This document shows, one piece after another, positions 22,902 through 33,649 of a stretch of 64,000 nucleotides of DNA; the first letter of the stretch is position 1, and each line of letters opens with the position of its first letter. A model generated the notes under the pieces. It ran no database searches and was not told where the DNA came from. It saw only the letters and a list, made by a program, of their open reading frames with translations. A program made the translations under genes and the position numbers. This DNA is from Anthonomus grandis grandis (lineage: Eukaryota > Arthropoda > Insecta > Coleoptera > Curculionidae). The stretch is from NCBI RefSeq assembly GCF_022605725.1, contig NC_065547.1:15479167-15543166 (forward strand), read 5' to 3'.

Positions 22902-24521
22902 TTAGGTCTGAGAAAATTGGGGATTTTCGAGGGGTTTCAACTCTATGTCCACTTTTACAGTTTCTGTTTTATATTTTTTATAGAAATACATACTTATTAC
23001 TAATGCAAGGATGATAACAATGATAATTAACAAAGTAATCGATAATCCGGAATTTATACTATCGAAGTGCTGTAAAGGATGAACTACCAATTTTTGAGCG
23101 TTGTCCAAATCTTCTTTAATATTTTCAAGATTTATTTCTTTTAAGTCTAAAGGTTCGATATTTTGAACTAATCGCTCATCGATATTAATTGAAGGAAGTT
23201 TTAGTCTTAGATTGATTGTCTCTGGTCTTTATGAGTCAAAAATTGTATCATCTATTTTTACTTTACAGTCTGAGGGTATAAGTAGGGTTGGTTTACTTAT
23301 AGTTTCGATACTGTATTGACTGGGACATTCAAAATAGATGTTCTTCTCAGAACTCGGAATTACTATGATTGAATTATCATTTAACTGTGTAGCAGACGTC
23401 TCTTTGTACTTAATAGGTATCATAGGGCAATGATTGGTTAGGTTAATAGTTTGAACAATGCAAGGTTCGTTTTGATTAAGCAAATTATTAGGGCATAAAA
23501 ACGTGCCTTCTATTTTAAAGCAGGTTTTTCTTAAATTATAGAAATTATTATTAGATTTTAACAAATAGGGGTTATTAATATTGATTAATTGATTATTTAC
23601 AGGAATTGGGTATATATGATAAAGCATGTAAGGTTTTTCCGATATTAGTGGAATGGCTACGTAAAATATAATTAAATTGTCTTTAATTGTTACGTCTGCA
23701 TGTGCAATTTCATAGTATTTGATTATATTGTCAAAAGGTATCCGGTTTTTAGGGTCAATGTTCAAGATAATCGTTTTAAGCTCTTGATATTTAAAAATGC
23801 TGTGATGCATTATATTTATCTCAGCGAAATTAATTGCGGTTTGCACGTTCGTATAGATTTCATGTAGCACACGAAGGTTGTTTTCTAAATTGTCAAGTAG
23901 CAAAATAAAATAAGAAGTTATGGTTATAGACTGGGTCATTTGTTTCAAGTCAGTGACCTGGGTCAATAATACTTCTTGGTTATTTTTAATATTGCTTAGT
24001 TGGGTGTCTATGTCTCTCGTCAAGTTTTTAACGATTGTCTGGGTTAGGGAAAGGTCATGATGCAAGGTATTTTGGTTATCTTGCAATGTTTTTATATACG
24101 TATCATAACGTTCTTGGTCGCTATCATCTAAAGTGCCAAATAAAAACTTTTGAGTTTTACCTATGAAATTAAATAATCCTCTTTTGACTCTATTTTGAGG
24201 GGTAGAATAATGTTCAATAAAAGATTCTATTGATTTTACTTGTTCAAATAGATTGTGAATTCTTGTTATCAATAGCTTGTATAAGGGAAAGTAAGGGGTA
24301 ACATTAGTTTTTCCGAGGGTGATATTAATTTGTAAAAGGGTTGTTTTTGTAATGTTTAGACAGTCTTTTATGTTGGTTAAATTAACATGATAATATACAT
24401 GATGGTAATTTGTTATGATATAACTAATTCCTTGGTACACTGGTAGCAAAGGATTCGTTAATTCTTCAATCTTATACTGGGCATTGACTATTAGCGGAAG
24501 TAGAAGAATGATTAGCTTCAT
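22902..24521 (-). pseudogene. Errantivirus env, baculovirus F-like fusion protein (one nonsense codon)
   Basis: The ORF opens with a signal peptide (MKLIILLLPLIVNAQ). A furin-type site RVKR lies near residue 115 and is followed at once by a hydrophobic glycine-rich fusion-peptide-like segment, then by long helices. A TAA at 23229-23231 cuts the protein after about 430 residues. The same frame continues downstream through a stem and a single membrane anchor (about 23050-22985) to 22902. The truncated product would lack its anchor. The env start lies 19 bp after the pol stop. Family: F-like Env of insect errantiviruses, an envelope fusion glycoprotein. Confidence 0.88.
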
Positions 24522-24539
24522 GGTTTTTGTTCCTGAAAA

Positions 24540-27500
24540 TTATGATCGTCTTTTAATATTCTTGGGATGTCGCTGATTTCTAAACTTAGTTTTCTTATAT
24601 TTAGGTTCTAGTTTTGAGGCTAGTTTTCGCGGTGTACTTATAAGTTGTGTAGTAGCTTCAGGTATTTCGGGGTCATTTTCTCGTCCTTTATTTAGTTTTG
24701 CTAAAATATTTGCCTTTTTTGCGTTTAATTTTGATGTTATGTTTTCATTGAGTTCTTTAAATATTTGTGCTAGTTCAAAAACATAATCAGTTTGCATTTG
24801 GTTTAAATTTTTTTCAAAATTTAATTGGTAATTTAGATTGCCTTTTAAAATTTGAAATGGGGTATATTCATGTGATGAATGAATACTGTTATTATAGTTT
24901 AAAATAGCTATGTCTATTAATTCTTGAATAGATTTACTACGATGATCGTTTCTAAGGGCAATAAGGCTTTCTTGAAGAGTTGAATGAAATCTTTCTATTG
25001 GGGAATTTGAATTTGGGTTGTATGGGGTTATAAAATGTAATTCTATTTGGTAGGTTTTACAGAGGTCTTGTACTAAATTACTTTTAAAAGATTTAGCATT
25101 GTCGGTGGTAATCTTGGAAGGTGTACCATGATGAGAAAAGAATTTAATCAAATTCTGACAGATTTCTATTGAGGTTTCATGTACAGGGTAGGCAGTAGCA
25201 AATTTTGAGAAATTGTCTATTAAGGTTAAATACTTTTGACCTGAAATTGAATATATGTCCATATATATATGTTCAAGGGGTCTCGATCCAGTTGGGGTTG
25301 GTTTATATACAACTTTGTATGGATGTCTATCATACTTTGTTTCTTGACATGTTTCACAAGTATTTACATAATCTATAACGTCTCTTTCCAGGCTCGGCCA
25401 GTAATAACGTTGTTTAATATTTTGTATGTTTTCCGTCATTCCTCTGTGCGATGTTTTCGTGGTATGATATCTTTCTATAATTTCTTTTCTTTCATCTACG
25501 TTTAAAACGTCTTCAAGGAGTGTGTTTGAAATAACAAGTTTGTATGCGTTATTTTTAAATGTTTCTTGAAAAATTCTTAAAATTAGGGGTTCTAATTCTT
25601 TATTTTGGAAATATAGGCAATATGTATCTGGTGGTAGATAATCCTTAAAGAGTGATTGTATATCAAAAGTTAAGGGGTCTTTATTTATAAAATAGATTAG
25701 TCTTTTTTTTGTTTCGAATAGGGTAGTTTTGGTCACATAGGGTTTTTCTTTTGCTGTCCATTTAAATATTATCTGATTTTTGAATATGTTTAAAGATTTA
25801 TTGACATACGGGGCACCTAATATAGGGTCTTCCTTTGATGTGTGTACTGTTTCTGTTTCAGAGTTATCTTTTTTGTTATTTACGATCTCTTGAGGTTCTG
25901 GTGGTAATTTTTCTATGGATAGACTAGCTGTGTCTGTTTCCGATCCGTCTTTTTCTGGAATTTCTAGTAAAATGATGTCGTTTTCATGGCTTGTCGAAGG
26001 TTTTGGTGATTCTGATTTATTTTGTTCGGGTTCCTTAAATCGCGTATTCTGATGCGTCTGTTGTCAGTACAAAGGGTTTATGAAAATCAGGGTATTGTAA
26101 AATCGGGTCGTTAGTTAAAATGTTCTTACAGAGATTAAATGCTGTACGGAAGGCTTTATCGTGAATAATTTTAACGTTTTTCTTAAGACAATTGGTAAGA
26201 GGTTTCGTGATCTTTGCGAAGTCTTTGATGAATTTTCTGTAATATCTGACGAGGCCTAAAAAGGATTTGATTTCTTTAGGGGTATTTGGAATTTTAAAAT
26301 TTTTAATTGCTTCAATTTTCCGTGGGTTTGGTTTAACTCCATCAGCTGTTATGATATGTCCTAGGAATTCTACGTCTTTTTTCAGAAATTCACATTTGTC
26401 TAATTGTATTTCATGTTAAAAGACACAAGTCGCTCGAAGACTAATTTAAGGTTGTTAAGATGTTCTTGCAGGCTGGTTGAAAATATAATGATGTCGTCCA
26501 TGTAGACTAAACATATTTTGCCTAGTAAACCTCGTAACACATTATCCATTGCTCTCTGAAATGTCGCAGGTGCATTCTTGAGTCCAAATGGCATGCGTAC
26601 GTACTCGTAATGACCATGTTCTACATTAAATGCTGTCTTTGGTATGCTTTCCGGATCCATTTCTATCTGGTGAAATCCGCTAGCAAGGTCTATGGTTGTG
26701 AAGTAGTTACATCGGCCTAGTTTATCCAATATGTCTGTGATGTTAGGAATTGGGTATCTATCGCCTATGGTTTTTTCATTCAATTTCCTATAATCAATGA
26801 CGATTCTCCATTTCTTTTTTCCTGTCACATCGGCTTTTTTCGGGACTATCCATACAGGTGAACTCCATGGGGAATTTGAAGGTCTAATGATTTCATCATC
26901 TAGCATCTATTCAATTTGGTTGTCGATTTCTTGTTTAAGGATATGCGGATATCTATAGCTTTTAGTATAGACTGGGATTTCATCGGTAGTGTTTATTTTA
27001 TGTTTTACTTGATTTGAAAACGTTAATTTATCTCCGGGTTTGTGTAAGACTTTTTCGAACTTTCTTATTAGCTTAAAAAGTTCTCTGCGTTCCTCTTTAT
27101 TTAAATGTTCGTGTCTAATCAGGATTCTAAGTTTAAATCGTTACAAGAAATATTTTTACTAAAATGATTTGTTTTAAGGGTGTCGCAAGAAGGGATTTTA
27201 TTTAATATTTCGTAATTATTAAGTTCCATTGGTTCCAAGGGTAATCCATTGGATACATGACCTTCTAATGCAATTGATCTTTTAGAATGATTAAGAATAT
27301 CTATTATATAGGAATTATTTTTGATCGTTACTAATGTAGGATGAATTGTTATTTTTTCATCATGAAAATAGGGGACTAACCAAGTTGTATCGTTGGGTAG
27401 ATTGGTTTTTATTATACATTTTTGAACAGTTTCTGGGGGTATTTCGATTACGAATTCTTCAAAATTTTCTCTATAGTGGAAAGGAATTGTTAAATATTGA

Positions 27501-27870
27501 TTTACCAAATTTTGATTTTCTAAGTCAATGTTTAAGCCAAGTTTGCATAAATCTTTAATTCCTAAGATACCATCAAAATATTCATGAAATGAGAATAAAA
27601 TAAACTCTATTGATTTTGTTATGACAAAATTTAGGAACAAGGGGATAAAAGCTCTACTCGTGGCTTTTTGTGAACCAGTACAAGTTTGTAGGGTACTAAT
27701 ATATGGTTGAATTAACTCAGGAAAATAAGTTTCTGCCAATGAGGGTCTAAGAAGTGATGCGTGAGAACCTGTATCTATAAGTAATCGAATATTTAAAACA
27801 GGAATGTGTATGAAGGGTAGTTGATTAACTTGGAAACTATTTAAACTTAAACAGGGTTTGTTTTCTCTGA
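24540..27870 (-). pseudogene. Errantivirus pol (stop, frameshifts, RNase H deletion)
   Basis: Protease: IRLLIDTGSHASLL near 27780. Reverse transcriptase: SPWSSPVWIVPKK, KTAFNVEHGHYEYVRMPFGL, and active site LVYMDDIIIF (26520-26490). Integrase: His-His-Cys-Cys zinc domain (RYHTTKTSH ... CETCQETK), then Asp (IYMDIYS), Asp (ITTDNAKSF) and Glu (NSPIERFH), so its triad is kept. Damage: frameshift near 27120, in-frame TAG at 26907-26909, frameshift near 26405. The RNase H domain stops after TTDASEYAI and passes to a linker, losing about 100 residues. No RNase H activity could be made from this copy. Confidence 0.88.
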
Positions 27871-29256
27871 GGCTTCTAAATGAAAATTTTCTAGTTGTTC
27901 TACTAGTGAATCTTCAGAATTGTCTTCAGGATTGCAATTTGGAAAATTATGTTCGTCGTAATAGGGTTCATCATAGTTATCAGAATAGGGGACGTTTTCA
28001 TTATAGCTATCAAAATATGGGACTTAATTTAAATTTTCTAAGTGAGTCAACTCATGTTTAGGTTGTGTATAATGAGGCATTTCTCTTCTAGGTTGTACAC
28101 TTACTCCAGACATAGGTTGAGGATATTGGGGTTTTGTATTAGTGTATTGTATTCCGGACATTGGTTGGGGATATTGAGGTGTTCGTTGCGGGTTTCTTTG
28201 TGTAAACTGCTGGTTTTGTAGTTTATTAAAGGGTTGGTTATATGGTCTAGATGTGTTTGGTTCATTTTGTCTAAATTGATTTGATTAATTTTGTCTTTGT
28301 TGATTAAATTGATTTTGTTTATATTGATTAAATTGATTCTGTTTATGGTGATTAAATTGATTTTGTGGTCTCAATTGATTATTGTTAATTTGTCTTTGTT
28401 GATTTATTTGTGGTTGATTTGGTGGTTTGTGTGAAGTTTGTCTTGCAGTATTTTGATTATGAAGGTAGTTGTTTTTGAATTGGTTTTGACTTGTTAAAAT
28501 ATCATAGTTTGTGATAATATCGATAGCTTGATCTAAGGTTTGTGGATTTTGCACAATTAGTAATGTTGTAAGTTCATTAGGGACGTTCGCTAAAAGATTT
28601 TGTGTAGCTGTTAGTTCATTTTGATTGATGAGAATTGTTTTGGCTTCGATATTATTAATTTCGGAACAAATCTTATTATTAATCTTATTAACTAATGACT
28701 TTAAGCGTTGAATATAATCATTAATAGATTCATTTTTTCTGCTTAAGAAAATTAATTGTTGCTGTAAATTAGCCCTAGTAATTGGATCGTTAAATTTTTG
28801 TTGTAATGCAATTTTTATTTCTGCCCAAGAGTTTAAGTCAGATCTTGTTAACAAAAAGTCTTCAGCCTCTCCTATAATTTTTGATTTAATTGCTAAAATT
28901 ACATATTCTTGTTGTGATGGGTCTGCATTAAAGTATCTTGCATAAAAGGTATCAATCTGGTTTAAAAATGTTTCTAATCTGGATGGTTGACCATCAAAGC
29001 TTTTGAGAAGTGCAACGGTTGATTTTAATGCATCAGCCATTTTATTATTGTTTACTAATTTACTATTGTCTACTAAGTTTAAATTTATACCTAAACTATT
29101 ATTATCTAAATTAAGGGATGATAAAGTATTATTCGCTATTTCGGAATAAAGCTCGTTTAAGCCAGAATCTAAAGAAGAATTACTGTTTGAAGTAACCTCT
29201 AAACTCTTTACTCTAGGATAAGTTATGTCACTAACTCTATTGTTAAATTTTTTCAT
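27847..29256 (-). pseudogene. Errantivirus gag (two nonsense codons)
   Basis: Starts MKKFNNRVSDITYPRVKSLE. A capsid-like helical region (FDGQPSRLETFLNQIDTFYA, then LQQQLIFLSRKNESINDYIQ) is followed by a Gln/Asn-rich tail with NQFNQ repeats. No CCHC knuckle is seen, as in other errantiviruses. In-frame TAA codons at 28285-28287 and 28024-28026 interrupt an otherwise open frame. Both sit where the Gln-rich context suggests a C-to-T change of CAA. The frame ends at 27847, where pol overlaps in the -1 frame just after an A-rich GAGAAAACAAAC stretch, fitting a gag-pol frameshift. Confidence 0.85.
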
Positions 29257-29767
29257 TAGAGTTTATACTAAACTTCAAAAAGAAAAATAAAATAAAATTC
29301 AAAAATAAATTATAAAATTTTCAAAATATTTTCTTAATTTACAGGTTTTCCAACTAACAGAAACAATTCTATACAGTACAATAAAAAGTTTCTAGTTTCT
29401 GACCTGTATCAAATGATGTCTCTGCAACAACAGGTATACTATAGTGAAGGCACCACCTGTCTTGGAAGCTAGCTATGCCAATTCTTCCTACTGGCTACTC
29501 GCAATGGCGTACCACTTTTCGAGGGTTGTTGGCCAGGAATCACTCAGCTCGTCTCAGTTTGCTCAGCAACTAAATTCTTGATCCTTTCTAAACTGTTAAA
29601 ACAAAAGAGTGAACTACTGGTAATCCGCACTTTCCAGACACTAAGCACTGTATCCACGCTTATAGCTAAGGGATCACTCACTCACGTATTTACGTAATTC
29701 GCGTTACGTAACTCGCGACTACTCGTATCTGTACTCGACGACGATGTTCACAGAGATCCTCCGAAAG

Positions 29768-29786
29768 GATCCTACCGACTGCGCCA
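29768..29786 (-). promoter_or_regulatory. Primer binding site (tRNA-Ser type)
   Basis: Minus-strand TGGCGCAGTCGGTAGGATC directly follows the 5' LTR. This is the tRNA-Ser-complementary site known from the 17.6/297 group of Gypsy elements. Confidence 0.85.
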
Positions 29787-30007
29787 ATTTTATTTAATAA
29801 ATCGCAACTCGTGTTTTTAAAAATTAATTTATTAAACACAAGAATACAATTTATGTTACAATGTTGCAAAGCTTACTTATGACTGCGCTAAGATGACTAA
29901 CTACTCCTCTTTCACATCCTCTATATATATACTTCTAAATGCTGAATAAGCTGTGACAATTATTATCTTAAACTAAACTTATATTAAGCATAAGTGGCCA
30001 TATAATT
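29786..30007 (-). repeat. Errantivirus 5' LTR
   Basis: 222 bp, the partner of 22670-22891. Followed on the minus strand by the primer binding site. Confidence 0.95.
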
Positions 30008-30213
30008 CTTCCACTAATGATATCAAAATATCTATGTTTACATCCTGTACTACATCTGCACTTTCCATTTTTTAGCTACACGTGTAAGTTACAGCTCAGA
30101 AAAAACTATCCAAAGATTAATATAAAAGGGCAAGAAAATGAAATCAATCTGGCGTAAATATGGCAAGTGTGAAACCTTCCAAAATACTCGACTGAACAAA
30201 ATCGCGCCGTTTA

Positions 30214-31290
30214 AACGGTGACGGAAGCCGTGCAATATAGTGGGAAATCACGGCGACAACACGGCAAAACATTTCCAAACAGTTCGTACGTTCCATGTTC
30301 CTCACATCATGTCCTTTTTCATTTGCTCTTATCGTCCCTAAATTCGTTTAGGTCTATTAGTATCCGAAGCTATGTTTGAGGATTTCTGAACCGGCTAATT
30401 TTAACTGCCTAAGCCTAAAAATAAAGAATTACAACAAAAGCTATGGAAATTACAATTTATAATGATAATGCATGTGTATTATGCAATATATTAAACAATA
30501 TAATCATAATATTAGAGAAAATCTGATCTAATAAGATTAAATCAAAACAAAGATAACAAAAAAATAGTTACTTTTTTGTTAAAGTAGTATTGTGTACAAT
30601 TTAATAGCACGTTTAAAGAAATTATTTAAAAACATTTTCCATGCATTAGAGAGCTATTTTTTAATAGAGGAAAATATACACTTATAACCTTAAAATAAAA
30701 ATAATGTTAATCTACAGTAATGCATGTTTAAAGGATATTATAGATCTTGAGTAAAAATTAAAACGGTATTGTTTGCCAGGAAAATGTAAATTTACTCTTA
30801 TTGTGGCGAGAGCTCCCTAATAGAGATAACGTAATATAATATGGTTGAGTCAAAACAGAGATAAAAATAATGAATTATTTGCATTTATAAAAAAAAATTA
30901 ATAAATGCTGAATTTAGTACAATATTAAAAAAATTTACGCCAACAAAATGCTAAAAATATCTAGTAAATAAGTTATTTTCAATATTCTTATGCTTGACGA
31001 ATGACCTGTTTTTATATTTACCTGTTTTCTTACATATATGTTTACGTAAGCGAAAAAAACAGCTTTCCTCAATATCATGTTACTTAATTTACAATGTGAA
31101 TTATCTCTTTTATAGAAATTAATTAATTAAATTGACAATTACCATTAGAGACGTGCTACAGTAGGTGCATGCTAAAAACTCAGATATTATTACTTTGTAC
31201 GTTAACGTTTACATATGCAAGAAAATGGCTCTATTTTTATTTTGCTTAGTATCATGTTACTAAATTAATATTTAAGCCACTTTAAAGTAA
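30214..31290. other. AT-rich, satellite-like, no gene
   Basis: No credible ORF. From about 30550 to 31260 the sequence shares phrases with the 47.7-59 kb satellite (GTGCATGCTAAAAACTCAGAT near 31165, then TTACGTTAACG-type motifs). Confidence 0.45.
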
Positions 31291-31299
31291 TTTTAAAAG

Positions 31300-31355
31300 T
31301 GCTCGGTTCAATACCTCTTCAACTTTGTTGTTATAAATATCCACGTCCATTATAT
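31300..31355 (-). pseudogene. Penelope-like RT scrap
   Basis: Minus strand DIMDVDIYNNKVEEVLN matches the block at 34150-34195 (MDMDIYNNKVEEVLNKGEY). It is a short truncated piece of the same Penelope-like family. Confidence 0.55.
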
Positions 31356-31439
31356 CTGTGAACTTATAAGCGCAAATCCAGGCAAACGTATTATACGTAT
31401 TATATTGGAAAACTTCTTGCTGATTCTTGGACAGGTGGA

Positions 31440-31990
31440 GCAACAACTGAGATTGGAATTTCACGCTTACATGCTACAGGAATTCACCCGTTAAAATCAT
31501 CTTCTATCCCAGAGGTGCTTCCTCTCATTTGAGGAGAATAATTTATCTGATCAACAGTTAATAAATAAACACTCTGTTTTACCAGAAATCGATGGTCCTT
31601 CCCAATCAACCCGCATAAGGCACAATCTAACACTGGCTAGTTCAGACTCTTCCCCTTCGAAAATATTGAATAACAATAACTTCCCACAGACTGGTCCTTT
31701 TCATCAGAAGTCTCCTAGAATAATTATATCATCTTCTACATCAGATTGGATTCCTTCAAAGATTTTGAAAAATCTCTCTCCAGTTCCACAGATTGTAACT
31801 TCAAAAAAGAAAAAATACTGAAGAAAGAGGAGCTTAGAGCCAAAAAAATTAAAAAAACAAAACGAACAGCCACAAAGGAAAAAAACTAGTTCTTAAACAG
31901 AGTGCTTTTACTAGGGTTAAACGCAAATTAGTTGAAAACCAGTGATCATCATCAGAAAATAATGATGATTTTTCTGTCGATTATTGTACT
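31440..31990 (+). pseudogene. pogo/Tigger-like transposase C-terminal fragment
   Basis: Plus strand SRLHATGIHPLKSSSIPEV matches the ATGIYP-N block that closes the DDE domain of pogo-type transposases. After a frame change comes a Ser/Pro-rich tail with LSPVPQIVTSKKKK, as in the family's C-terminus. The catalytic domain is absent. Assigned from motif order only. Confidence 0.5.
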
Positions 31991-33209
31991 GTTGAAGAAA
32001 AAAGTTTTTAGTTAGATTTTTTTTTTCGTTTTAATTTAGGTATTCCTAACGCTCATAAGGATAATCACCCACCATCTCCCCGTCAACGCAGGCATATAGG
32101 ATGGGTGAGGTTGCGAATACATAGTAAATACAAGAAAAGTCAATATCTAAATATACCTATAGGTATTCATTTAAAATTGTTTTTTTATTTGCGGCCTCCT
32201 AACGATAAAACTACAAATTTTGTGACTCATTTAAAAAAGCTGCATCATCTGTCTTAACTTTACCCTAAACAAATTATGAGCTATAATAATTATTGTATGT
32301 AGTTTTGAATGTGGTAGACATAGGTACAGTAGTGTATATCTTCGAACTTGCAATGCCTTTATTTTTAATGATGTGCGTGGTCATGTTGAACTTTTGGTCA
32401 TGCGTGAAATGCTTTGATTTTGAAATTGATTTTGCGCGATGTACATTGCTCCAAGAAATTTTCTTTTTTACCAGTGTTGTTTCTTACATAGAATTTTTGC
32501 TTCTGCCCAATATATATTGTGGCCATTGGATCAAGCGTATTCTGCAATTCCTCTCCTGTTCAGATCAACTTTTGGTGCTCCTTTTTCCTAACTTCCAAGA
32601 ATCGTTTGATTTTGCCGATGTATGTATAGTATGTATAGGGTGGCCAGATAAGAATGCAAAGTGCTGTATTTTGGAAACTATTCGTCGTAGAGACTTGCGG
32701 TAAAAAATTTTATGACTAAAGTGGCCAAAACAATACCATGGAAAGTATTTTCAGATTTCCAAGGTGGTCGCCGAGGAGCGTAACTGCCATATTAAACTTT
32801 ATAAGTGATTTTTCACTGAAATCTACCCAGTAAATATTACGAAAAAATATATGCTCGGATAAGGTCGTTTTATGGTCGATTGACGTACTGCACTGCTAAA
32901 CAGGGTGGCCTTTTTGAACCTGACATAAGATAATTTTTATTTTTATTTAATATTATCAAATTAACTTAATTTTTTGCTTTATTTTTCATTATTTCTTTTA
33001 TTTCCTGTCCAATATTTCGTTAATTTATGTTTACAACATTATTGCAGTCGGTTTTTAGTTTATTTTTTAGTGTTAGGACAGGCAGCAAAGAGTCAAACGA
33101 AACCAATTTTTTTTTTGCCACAGAGCAGTGCATCCCCACTTGAACGCCTTAAGAATACTGAAAGGTTTCGGTTTCGGGCTTCGGCGAGGTCCGCTGCTTC
33201 GACTATGTT
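31991..33209. other. No gene recognised; unclassified repeat edges
   Basis: The 136-codon plus-strand ORF at 32293-32703 is hydrophobic and Cys-rich but matches nothing I know and has no splice context. 32635-32930 contains TATAGGGTGGCCAGATAAG and AACAGGGTGGCC, which look like facing ends of a small repeat, not proven. Confidence 0.35.
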
Positions 33210-33640
33210 GTCATAACGTTGTCAGACCTACCGCGATATATAATTCCTATAGGCGAAGTTAGAATGATCATATCTGTATACAATAGTATGTATATCAAAT
33301 ACCATGTGAATGCGGGGAATTCACATTGTATTTGATATACACAGTTATTGGCGTCCACTAGGTTTTCTGGTTTGGTCTTCGACACTAAACCTCGTATGAT
33401 TGCATTTGACGTAAAGGCAGAGTTCAGATTGAATTTCCTAGCGATTCTCCTGATTTTCTCTGAAGTGCCGCTGATGTACGGGATCGTTAGAAATCCTGAG
33501 GATTCTTATGGCTCTTGTGGTTCTCTTCTTTTCATTACGGCTACTTTATTGATTGTTGTTTTGGTCAACGTTAATGGGTACCTATTTTGTTGAAAGTCCT
33601 TGGTGATATTTTCTTGGTCTAAGATCGACGATGACGGGAA
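33210..33640 (-). pseudogene. Penelope-like element fragment A (RT end and start of GIY-YIG)
   Basis: Minus strand: ENITKDFQQNRYPLTLTKTT (about 33620-33560), then TIPYISGTSEKIRRIARKFN and CVYQIQCE, the junction between the RT thumb and the GIY-YIG endonuclease of Penelope-like elements. An in-frame stop lies near 33510. The domain ends abruptly at a fold-back (33290-33340). Confidence 0.68.
33290..33340. repeat. Fold-back inverted repeat
   Basis: GTATATCAAATACCATGTGA and its near-perfect reverse complement are separated by only about five bases (GCGGG), giving a 22-23 bp stem with one or two mismatches. It coincides with the point where the Penelope GIY-YIG frame breaks off. Confidence 0.85.
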
Positions 33641-33649
33641 CAAGGTGAG

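Larger units (their letters stand above)
22670..30007 (-). mobile_element. Errantivirus (env-bearing Ty3/Gypsy), full-length with identical LTRs, coding-dead
   Basis: The 7338-bp element has two 222-bp LTRs that look identical by eye, each beginning and ending AATT. It has a 4-bp target duplication CTTC (22666-22669 and 30008-30011), a tRNA-Ser-type primer site, a polypurine tract, and gag, pol and env in errantivirus order. Every ORF carries nonsense or frameshift lesions and RNase H is largely deleted. It is inserted within the MADF exon of Harbinger 1. Confidence 0.95.
20725..30068 (-). pseudogene. PIF/Harbinger MADF-domain gene 1 (split by an errantivirus)
   Basis: Exon 1 starts MESADVVQDVNIDILISLVE at 30068, is interrupted by the LTR element (TSD CTTC), and resumes at 22669 as ARPVIWDKIRDVYKDRN, the MADF core. 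It ends at a gtaagt donor (22531). Removing the insert with one TSD keeps frame. Exon 2 (21201-20725, acceptor tttgcag) has NVRDAFKKSIKKTK, then KIYTYDDQLKFL, and a BESS-like tail SLDDEEILEFQTTVLQTI. Small indels shift frame near 22560 and in exon 2. In PIF/Harbinger elements this Myb/MADF-type protein helps the transposase reach the nucleus and DNA. The 21202-22531 intron contains the transposase exon on the other strand. Confidence 0.78.
19955..30213. mobile_element. PIF/Harbinger element 1, with an errantivirus inside
   Basis: A PIF-type DDE transposase (+) and a MADF-domain gene (-) are interlocked between about 20.1 and 30.07 kb; without the inserted LTR element the unit is about 2.9 kb. 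The ends are tentative. Plus-strand GTGCGGGTATACACG at 19955 and the reverse complement of the region ending near 30213 both contain a CCGTTT..AACGG palindrome, but the TIR match is weak and no clean 3-bp target duplication was seen. Confidence 0.62.

Noticed and set aside
32293..32703. 136-codon plus-strand ORF as a membrane protein gene
   Set aside because: Hydrophobic and Cys-rich from T-rich DNA, no motif, no splice or promoter context, and it runs into a repeat-like segment (TATAGGGTGGCC).
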